From Callipepla californica brunnescens (lineage: Eukaryota; Chordata; Aves; Galliformes; Odontophoridae), in contig JALIRH010000117.1 in assembly GCA_023055505.1 (NCBI GenBank), positions 806,001 to 870,000 of the forward strand: a stretch of 64,000 nucleotides of DNA, given 5' to 3'. The position numbers and the translations under genes were made by a program. Positions 54,247 to 64,000 of this stretch are shown one piece after another. Position 1 is the stretch's first letter; each line of letters begins with the position of its first letter. The notes under the pieces were generated by a model, which saw nothing but the letters and a program-made list of their open reading frames with translations, made no database searches and was not told the origin of the DNA.

Positions 54247-57200
54247 CCTGAGGGGTTGATCTCCCCTTAGACTGTGACCTAGAAAAGCTTTTAAACAGCT
54301 ACTGTGGAAGGTCATTTTGTACCACTGTGCAGTCCAAAATTGAGGATATTTTCTATCAGTGCAGAGTGACCCTCTTATGGTAGGATCCATTAAGCATCTC
54401 ATATGAACTATTTCTGCTTTGTCTAAGACAGCAACATAAAGGTGAGGGATGGGAAGAGTAGAGCTGGTGTGGCAACTGCAGATTCAAGCATATGTAATGT
54501 TTGCTTTCAATGTGTATCTGTAGCACATCTGTTCTGTACCAATCCTATCTCCAGTGTAAGAAACTGAAGCACTGTTTGGAGCAGGTAATAGAGACTGCGG
54601 TAGGAGTCTGCTGCCCAGCTTCCCAGGCTTCACCCTCGGGATGTCTCTTGAGCTTCCTCACTGAAGCCTGCTACAAGATAGTTATTCAACACTAGGAAGG
54701 CTGAGATACTGTTGTCCTACTCCTGAGCAGGTGTTTTTTTTTTTTTTTGTTTTTTTGTTTTTTTATTTAATTGAAAAGACATAACATACAGATACTGATG
54801 GGCTTAAATGTTTTCAAGTTAAGCAGACACTCTTTGAAAATTCAGTGCTAGATTTGTTAATTTTTTAGATTTTTTGAATATCTTTGGTAATCCTGTCTAA
54901 GATATACTGAAAGCCCTTGGAAAAGCAGGAAATCAAACCTGTACTTGCAAATCTTGGCTAGCTTTCTAAATGAGAGAATGACCTTTCTCTTGATTCTGAT
55001 TATGAGTTGTATGGGTGATAGCTTGAAAAATGTCTAAGTAGAATGAAGGGTGGCCTATTTGAATCTTAGATTTGCTTGTTTTCTTTTGTTTTTGGAGTGT
55101 TTTGTTTTGTTTGTTTGTTTTTGTTTTGTTTTTCTTTAGTAGTGAAGATGTTCTAGTCTATTAGTTGGTTTTACACATCTGAATGCTCTTTGTATTACAG
55201 ATAGCTCATGAGTAGAAATCAAAGATTTCTAAGTAGGATGGTTATATTAAACCTATTTTGAAGGACTGTATTGTTTCAGATCACCTTAAGCTCACACTTA
55301 AGAATTTTTTGAGCTTGGCCACTGATGGGTACTGAATTTCCTTCTTAAATTTTAAACCTAATCAAATCTGTAAAAACAGACTAACTAGGGGTATTTTTGA
55401 ATGTTGAGGATTCAAAATGGCACTGTGAACAATGTTTGGTTCTTTAAGGGTGAGAAGAATACCTAGTGATTGTCAGTAACTTTCTCTCAGATATCTTTAT
55501 TTTGAGATCAGTGCATTTGTTCGCTCATTTCTATGTGTATTTATTTGTGTATGTAGGCACTGGTGGTCTCCCACAGGGCAAGAACAGCTGGTTTACCTTC
55601 AGTACAAAAGATGCAGTCAATTTAAATATAGTTCAGATTTGTTTCTCTTTCTCTTAGCTAATGAGTAGCAAGTCATTTGCCGGCCCTAATTGTAGTGTTA
55701 ATGTGTTTTCAGTAGGCACAGAGAGAGTAATTGCCAGTAAATTGCGCAGCGGTTTAAAGCTGTTTGGTGTAATTTTGTGTTTAAACAAAGCCTCTCAGTT
55801 ACATGCAGACAGTGGAGGCAGATGAGGTTTATTTTGTATGACAAAAAGCAGACAAACTAAAATCAGATCACAACTGTCTTGCTGAAACCCAGAGAACTAG
55901 TTCATTTATCAACTTTTTAAAATTTATTTATTTTTGCAAACTTCAGAAATGAGTTTGTCAGCTCTCTAGCACGTGCTCTTCGAGGTACTGCAGTCAGCTC
56001 AGGGCTATGCAAAATCAAAAGCAGGTTCTTCACATAGTTCTGAGTTGAAAGTAAGTGGGCAAAGATAAATGTGGATCGTCTTTTGTTGTTGTTGGGTTGT
56101 TTGTGGGCTGTTTGTTTGTTTGTTAAGTTTTTGTTTTATAATGCACTGATGTGAAATTACACCAACTGTCAATCCCATCACCTGCAAGTTGGTTATGTGG
56201 TGTTTGAAAAATAGCCTGTGTAAGTGTAGCAAATCCTTTCAGAGGGTACAGCTGGCTTGAAATGAACTGTTATAGAGGATTGTTGTATGGGCTGTTGCAC
56301 ACGAAAATCTCTTCTTCTCTTTTTATCTCTTTTTATTGAAAACGTATTATAAGTGCTGATTTTGAGCTTTCCTTGAAAGCTTTAAAAAACCTTATGTTCA
56401 TACAGAGCAACTTATGTTTTCCTTATGTAGCTCCTGGTGCCAGTGGAATTTATAAAGTACTTTCAGTGACTTAAAAGCCTGTGAAGGGTAGGATAATCCC
56501 TCCTTCTCTTTAACTCAGTCCAGCATCCCTTCATCAGCTGTCTTAGAAGGATGGCTCCCTATTGTAATAATATGTTTTCTTTACAGTGGATGCATTCAGA
56601 CCTTGTAGATAGGTTAAGGCTCATTCTGACAAATGTATCTTTAGTCATTTCTGTTCATCTAGAAATCTGAAATCACAAGGATTTGTAGGATCCTTCTGAG
56701 TAGCAATTCTTACCTGGTATTATCAGTGTGATAAATTTGAGCATATGCTTCTACACATATTCCCCTCAAATCTGTTCTGTTCTACCAGTTTGCAGATTTT
56801 TTAAAAACAGGATCTGCTAATGTATACTGCATGGAAGTACCAACTGTCCTCTGCTTCTCTGAGCCAAGATACAGAAACTACCCCACTTGCATTTTCTACC
56901 ATATGACTTTTGCTGCTGGCTCAGATGTGATTTTGTTTTACTTTTTGGCTCTCTGACCTGCTCTTAATGGTTCAAGTATCCCTAGAAAGCATCATAATTG
57001 TATTTCTCAGTGCTATAGAATGAATGGAGAAAAATGAGCTAATAGTGAAGTACAACCACACTTCAGTCTGCATCAGCTTAAAAATAAACTAAGTCTGGAG
57101 CTGCTGAGAAACCTCACTTTAGACACCTATAAGGTATTTTGAGAAATTATATTCCTGGTCATGCAGGAGTTCCTTCTGGCCTCTTGTTATCTATTTCTGT

Positions 57201-59119
57201 CCGAATTTCATGGACTGAAAGTAAAGCACACAAGTTAAAATCCAGGACCAGCAGGATTAAGAAGGGCTTAACTTAACTGCAGTGTGAACCTAATAACTAC
57301 AGTGAAAGTTTGGTACTTCACCACCTTTGAGGGACCAAGATGAGACTAACCTGTCTACAGTGGTGTTTCTAGACTGTCAGGATCAGGAGTTGGGACATTC
57401 TGGATCTTCATCTATCATCAGTAAATGATAACATCTTCCCCTCTCTTAAACTGAATGGTAGTTGGTGTCTTCTTCATCTGGAAAACCCATTTTATGCTTT
57501 GTCTTACTTCACATTCCAGACAATAGCTGGGGAAAGGCTGCAGAGTGGAAAACACAGGAAAATTGGGCTCTGATACTGATCTGAACTTAAACAGTCAGGA
57601 AATACCAAATTCTAAGCTTAGTGGGTGCCGACGTTTTTTACTTTTTTTTTTTTTTTTTTAAGAGACCCTTAGTCCTTAATATGACCCATATTAAAAAAAT
57701 ATCCTGTTAAATTCATCAGCTGTTCCCCACATGTTCTTAAAGCAGTTTCCAAAAAGGTATCTATGAAGAAACTTTTTTTTGTTTTTGGTTTGTTTTAACA
57801 GATTATTTAGTGTTTTCTTACTTTCACATGTCTCAAAGTTGGATATTTATCTGGAAAGCAAAAAGTCTTTAATGGCAGGTGATATTCTTGGGTTCAAATA
57901 ACATCTCTTAGTTTGAAACTTTATTCAAGTACTTGTAAAATATAAAGATATTTTCTGGCATCGGATTTAGTGAATAGAAAGCTTTTCCTTTGTTTAAACG
58001 TTGAAACTTTGAACACAAACTTAGTCTAAGTTTCAGACAAATGAAATGCTGCAACTGTTTGGAAGTGGAACGCTCTCATTTTGTCACATTCAGCACTGAG
58101 AAAAAAATCCAGTTTTTGAAAGTAAAATACAATTTTATTATTATCAAGGATTGCATTTCTCTTCCTGCCATGGGAAATCTTCAGGCAATGTTATCTTCTT
58201 TTTTATTGGAGTGGCCTTCTGTTTATAAAGAAAGTACTGAGTCATTGCTAAACAGGTTGAGTGACAGCTTTTCATACAGTTGTCGTAGGCTCAAAGCAGT
58301 GTAAAGCACAGATCTCCTGACTCTTGTGCATCACTAATCACTTTAGCTGCCATGTCATACATAGCATCTTCTCTAGGACTTTTTTATATTTTTTTATCAC
58401 TGAACAGTGACATTAACTTTTACCTGATTTTTGTGTTTGGGTGGTCCTTTTCCATATGGCTGAGATACAAACAATGTTCAAGTCAGGCTGGTTCAAGGGA
58501 CTATATTGTATTACAATGCTTGGTTAGTTTAACTTTGGCACATGATTGAATACAAAGGATAATTATATTCTGAAGTTATTCAATATTTGAACAGCTTGGA
58601 GAGAGCAGTCTTCAGGGAGATGGAGGGCTTGGCTTGATTATAAAACTACCTTATTTATGCATTATTTTCTGGCTTCTCTCTGTTTGACTTGAGGTACAAA
58701 AGGGATAAAATACTGCCATAAAAATTTGAGTTAGAGTAGCCAAACATCAGTAAGAGCATTTTATTGAGCATTTTATTTTCATGTGTTTAGCCCAGTACAG
58801 AGCAGAAGGCATGGTCTCACCATTCTGTACTACACAGTTTTCTTGTGAGTGTTTCTAAAGGAAGAGGTAGATTAGGAGCCAGATTTACACTGGAAAATGA
58901 AATATACTATCATTCTAGATGTACTGACCACCTTTTTAAACTAGCTAACCATTTTTGTATAGTGCCCTAAGTAGACTCTAAGATGTCTTAGTTTTCTGTA
59001 TGTCCTTTGAGCAGTCAGTAGGAATTTCTGGATAACATTTGGGATGCCAAGAAAATTTGAAAATTGGTGGGTATCTAAATCATTCAGGCAGCTCTGAAAT
59101 GTTTTTCATTATTCATTGT
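54247..59119. other. Intergenic DNA; no gene seen
   Basis: No supportable exon. Simple T/TTTG-rich tracts lie at 54730-54770, 55088-55136 and 57642-57660. No CR1 tail recognised. Confidence 0.6.
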
Positions 59120-59225
59120 CTTAAATGAGATACCTGATGGAGCTGTATATGTCCCTGTTCATCGTAGGGGAGTTGGACTAGAAGACCTTTAAAGGTCCCT
59201 TTCAACTCTAAGGATTCTATGATTT
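59120..59225 (+). repeat. Short CR1 3' end
   Basis: About 100 bases: tacctgatggagctgtatatgtccctgttcatcg, gagttggactagaagacctttaaaggtccctttcaactc and the tail attctatgattttat. The fragment is severely 5'-truncated. Confidence 0.9.
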
Positions 59226-59387
59226 TATAAGACGTTGAGTTTCTGATGGCTGAAATAGTTATCATTATTTGTGTTGCATTTTGCCTAAATTAAGTGTGCT
59301 CCTCTCTTTATGGAACTGTATTTAATATGTGCTAGTAATCACTCCAGTTTCCTAAGTTCTCTGAGGTAATGCTATAAAACAATATTG

Positions 59388-59668
59388 TCACAGAATCATA
59401 GGAGTCTTTTCCAGCTTTAATGTTTGTAAGATCATCTAGCCTGTCTACCTACTACTAATATTACCCGCTAATTTTTGTCTCTAAGTACTATGTGTATCCT
59501 TTCCTTAAACACCTCCAGGAATGGCAACTCCACCACTTCCTTGGGTGGCCTGTTCAAACGCCTGACCGCTGTTTCCAGGAAGAAATTCTTCCTATTAGTC
59601 AGTCTGAACCTCCTCTGGTGTAGCTTGTGGCTATTCCTTCTTGTCCTATCCCATCTTCTCCCTTAAGA
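59388..59668 (-). repeat. CR1 3' fragment, inverted
   Basis: The + strand starts cacagaatcataggag (inverted CR1 tail). It continues with aacacctccaggaatggcaactccaccacttccttgggtggcctgttc and cctgaccgctgtttccaggaagaaattcttcc, the reverse complement of the CR1 3' UTR. It lies tail-to-tail with the + strand fragment 160 bases before it. Confidence 0.92.
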
Positions 59669-62600
59669 AGTCAAAGCAGATGACTAAGGAACGTCTGAAC
59701 CACTGATGTGTCCAACAATGAACACTTCTTTGAAGGTTCCCAGAACATTGGAAATGATTGTTTTTAAACATATTTTACTGTATCAGTAGCAGACTATATC
59801 AGACTGGCACTGCATGCCATTTTCCTTTCACTTAAAACATCTAACAGTGTTTAGTCATAAGTTCTGTAGTATTTACCTTATTTTCCTATCTAGCTTTTAT
59901 CAGCATATTAATTTGAAAATTTAACTGCATAACATGCAGCTTTTTTTTTACCCTTGGAACTTCTGAATGCAAACTCTCTATAGGTGTGCAGGCTTGCAAG
60001 GAATCATTAAGTATGGAAAGAAGCTTTCCAAATGTTAGTGGGGAATCAGGAGAAAAATATCTAATCATCTTTCATCCAAAAAATGGGAGGTTTCCTGGCT
60101 TGACTGCAGGTAGATGGGCAATTTGCCATCACCTGAGCAAGTCAACAGTATGTAGTAGTTGCCTGCTCTAGACTTGAGTGTCTCACTGGGGCGGAGTTTG
60201 CATGGTGCTTTTGTGCAATTTGAAGGGCTGTAGTTGAAGTGAGCGAGATGGAAGAAAGATGTAAGTAAATTTAATTAATATTAGGTACAAGCTAAAACCT
60301 CTGCGAGTAATTCTGATTTCATACCTGTCCTCATCACAAAAGGTTTTGAATATAAGACACAAGTAACACTCCCTGAATGGGGAGATCTGCTCTGAGGGAT
60401 ATGAGTTTGTCAGACAGCCTTGAGGGAGAAGAGGGGAGAAAGGCCTTGAAGTAAGAAAGATTTGGCAATTTTATTGTTGTAATTATTCTTGTAATACTGC
60501 CTAAGATCCACCTGGTTTTGTGCAACATGTGTGTTTTTTAGACATCAATGAAACCTGGGAATACAGAATGGAAAAAACACAAGAGGTTGTTCGGCACCTT
60601 ACTGAAACCATTTGTAGCTTAACTGGCAGGCAGAGGAGGCATTTAAGATCGCTGATCACTCTCACCAGCTGGACGTTCAGGAAATGGCTTTTCTCATCCT
60701 GTGTTGAGGACTATAATGGGGGAAAAGGGTTTAGTTCAATACTGACTGTAACTTGGCTATGCAAGAAGCTAACCTGTATATGCTCCAGTTCGTAACTTTT
60801 CTGAAGATTTGTGAGTTTATGAGAAAGAGTTAGCTTTTAAAGATGGAATCCGTGTTCCTGCAGTTGTCAAATCCAACTTTTCCATAACACAAGTGCTCAT
60901 GTGTAAATGGCCTTAGTCTGCACGAAATGGAAATGCGTAAGGCAAACCGATTTCCAATTGCAAAGTATTAGTCAGCTGGGACTAAGCAGTATATCTACTA
61001 AACTCAAGGTCCATGTCCCCTCACTGACACAGTGAGGACAGCCCCTTTCCTCCCAAGTGATTGTGTTCTTTGCATAATGGATCTTTTCCCATTGCAAGAG
61101 GCCTTTTTGTGGTGCATGAATAACATAAATACTAAGCTTTCAAAATCAGCTTACAGCCCTTTAGTCCATGTTGTCACCTCTGCTTTACAGAAATGACAAC
61201 AGGAAAACAGCATGATTTAATAAAAAATTAAAAATAAATATTGTAAAAACTTGGTGGAAAAACATCTGCAGCTTACAGACCATTACAGAAGTTGTCAGGA
61301 AGGGCATGGAGAATTCTTGCATTTTTTTTTCTTGAATTTATTATTTTTGTCTTTTATTTCTGAATAGTGTAATTTTCCACCTAGAAAGATTTAATTTATG
61401 CTGATGTCAGCAACAACACGTGGCAAGGTATATTAATAGCGTTTGGAATGTAGGGAAGAATGTGATAATTGGAACAGCACAATAAATATGAAAGACCTCA
61501 TTTACAAGGAATTATTCCTATAGTTTGTCTTAGAAGATGAAGATGTCTGGGGGAAAATATTGTACCTGTTGTTAAAATGAGTCAAGGTAAGAAACTTAAT
61601 TTGTGAATTAGAAACACTTCCAGCCCTGCTTAATGCATGAACTCATTTTCTTTCAACTGTGGTCAAGACCCAAAGTAGCTGCTCACTGTATGCTGAAGCA
61701 AGTGGCCTCTGCCACCTGTGAAAGCAGATCCATTGGCTAGGAAGAGGCTGTGGGACTGACTATGAAAAAATTTACCATTAGTGCTAATGGCAGCCTCCAG
61801 GGGATTGCACTTGAGATGCTAAACAGCTTTCATCCAGGGATAAATTGAGAACATGGGCTGGATCAGGTGGGTTTGGTTTCCTAGCAGTGATGTCCAGAGC
61901 AAGGTACAGCTCCACCTGTAGCACCGCTTTCATATGAGGCAAAAAGCGTAGAGAGGTGATGATATGGGTGAGCGTGTGTGAGTGAATCCTATTATCTGAT
62001 CATGGGCATTCTGTGTATGGAGGTAGACAGAGAACTGCCTTGTTCAGAGTCACGCAGGGTGGTTGACAACCCAGTTTTGTTTTTGCTGGAGCAAAGGGAA
62101 AGTCATGAAGAGCAACTTGAAAGGAGAAACAGGGGCCAAGAAGAAATGAGTAGACATGCATGAAAGCATGAAAGATGTGAAAGCATGTATTCGTGTTGTA
62201 TGTGTGTCTTAAATTGCTGAAAATGAAACTGCTTTTACTTAGTTGAACCAACAACTTTCTTGAAGAAATAATGTAAAGAAAGGCCAAAACCACCAGGTTG
62301 GTCTAGTGGCAAAAACATTTCAACAAACATACAGAAATGTTACTGTTCTGTTTATTTAGGTATTAATAATCATATCCCTGCTAAAATAATGACAGTATTG
62401 TGACTGGATGAATGAAACCTAATAGCAACCAGAAATGGAATGAAGTGTCAATTCTGTGGTTGATGAGGTGTGGTTGATCTAATTTACAATCGTCTTTAAA
62501 GACTTTCCCCCTCATACCATAAATGCAGTATTAATTCTTCCCAGTTCTACTTCCTCACTCTTGCTGTATGATCAATATAGAATTTAGATTGTGTGGAAAT

Positions 62601-64000
62601 TGTTGATATGCAAGTTGTCTTTCTCTCTTTATCCTCTTTGTCTCTCTTTCTTTCTCCATCCCAGACTGATAGAGCAATCCATACTCAGCAGTAGCTTGTA
62701 ATGTTTTCCTGTTCCATGGTTTGGAAGTGCCAGCTGAAGACATTCTAGAGAAACCATAGGCAAGCAAGAACCTGAAGGAAGTACTTAAACAGAGTGTATA
62801 CTTGTGGGAGTAGCAGACATAGCTAGCTATTATGCAGGTGACCTTTTGCATCTAGCAATCCATCTGAAGTTGTAGGGTGGAACTCCAGGTCTTCTTGGAG
62901 AGTGCCAAATATGCCCTTGGAGAGAGAAAAATCACAGGAACACTCCACAAGTCAAAGCTGGTGGAGTTTCCAACCCGCTGTCTGTGAGTTATTCCAAATG
63001 GAATGCAAACTCATAAGATTGCAGTTCAGATTTTTTCACACGCAGTTATTCCAGGTCCTTCATATTACAGATGAAGCTGAGCCATCTGAGAATATCTGCT
63101 CAAAGTGAAGAGATGCATGAAATTGACAAAAATATTAAAAACTAATACATCTGCTCAGCGTTTCCACAATTTTATTTTTGAAGTGCATATATAACTGAAA
63201 TGAACAACAACAAAAAACAGCCAGCAATCTAATACCTAATTTATAGTATAGGGGGGAATAGACGAGGAAAAGCATTGAAAAATTGGCTTTACTCAAAACT
63301 ATCTGGGATTTCACGTTAAATTTTAGGGAAATTAGTTTCCTGTACTGTAGGTGTAGGGAAATGTTAATATCTCAAGGTGTTTCTGTGAGAATCATGAATC
63401 TTTAATGACATTTGCTGTTCTAGATCTGACAATTGGATCTAGCCTGCAGGAGGTGCTCAGAAAGCGTAAGTGGGTCCTGTAGTGAGTAAGTTCCTCTTAA
63501 GATAGAGGTTATTGAAGCCATAAATAACATGCTAGCGGTAAAGTCTACCGTTAGGGAGTTGTGATAGTCTGGTTGGCTTTCGGTGCATGGTCAGGTCAGC
63601 AGAAACAAGCTCAAATCCTTCCTTGCCTTGTGAGTCTTCTTTGTCTCTGGCTGTAGTTTCCACATCTGCACTTCTGCAGCATGTTGTGCCAAGTCCTGTG
63701 CACTCTGCTCTGCAATGACCCCAGCTGGATGGCTCCTGTGAGTGAGATGAGCACAGTTTGGCCCACTGCCAGCACAAATCTAATAGCTAGTCACTGTATC
63801 TGGATTTCAGTTTTGTCGGTGTTTCAGAGTACCTTGTTCCAGCTGCCAAACTCAGAGTATCTGAAATCTATGTTGTATACTTGAAGGCCAGCAAGTAGGC
63901 AGTCCTGAAGACTGCTGCGATAGTTATCCCAGAAAGTGTTCCATATTACGCAAAGGCCAATGATTCCATGACTTCTGTTGTGGGCGCTCTTTCAAAATAT
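59669..64000. other. Intergenic DNA to window end; no gene seen
   Basis: No supportable exon, RNA gene or repeat family. Open frames up to about 98 codons on both strands are short and without recognisable domains. Confidence 0.6.

Overview
The window is nuclear DNA from a vertebrate, and most probably from a bird of the chicken type. Two split genes with GT-AG introns are present. The dispersed repeats are CR1 LINEs carrying the ATTCTATG-type 3' tail of birds and other reptiles. Base composition is AT-rich with long poly-A/T runs, and there are no operons. Species is inferred from these signs and was not tested by search.

Genes (1-15.1 kb). AIMP1, a scaffold of the multi-tRNA-synthetase complex and precursor of EMAP-II, lies on the + strand. 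Six coding exons (556-670, 1368-1481, 3598-3753, 5053-5264, 7016-7184, 10871-11037) join in frame to 310 codons plus stop. Three polyadenylation signals follow. GIMD1, a single-domain GIMAP-like GTPase, lies tail-to-tail on the - strand in two coding exons (15114-14722 and 13082-12813) that join to 220 codons. The same gene pair is adjacent in mammals, which supports both calls.

Gene-poor flank (15.1-64 kb). I could find no supportable host gene here. In mammals the next gene beyond GIMD1 is DKK2, across a large gap, so this is probably the start of that gap. It holds CR1 fragments (17.2-17.6 kb, 29.9-31.1 kb with a recognisable reverse-transcriptase remnant, 35.3-35.6 kb, and a tail-to-tail pair at 59.1-59.7 kb), simple repeats and a few hairpins.

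The most notable element is a nearly full-layout but heavily decayed gammaretrovirus-like endogenous retrovirus at 48.9-54.2 kb on the - strand. It has two diverged LTRs with matching TATA and poly(A) signals, a primer-binding-site candidate, a capsid-like gag scrap and reverse-transcriptase, RNase H and integrase remnants. It also has an env remnant with a CX6CC motif and a polypurine tract. All its reading frames are broken. I found no previously undescribed functional system. The best leads are the ERV with its unassigned primer site, the tandem splice acceptor in AIMP1, and the altered G3 box in GIMD1.
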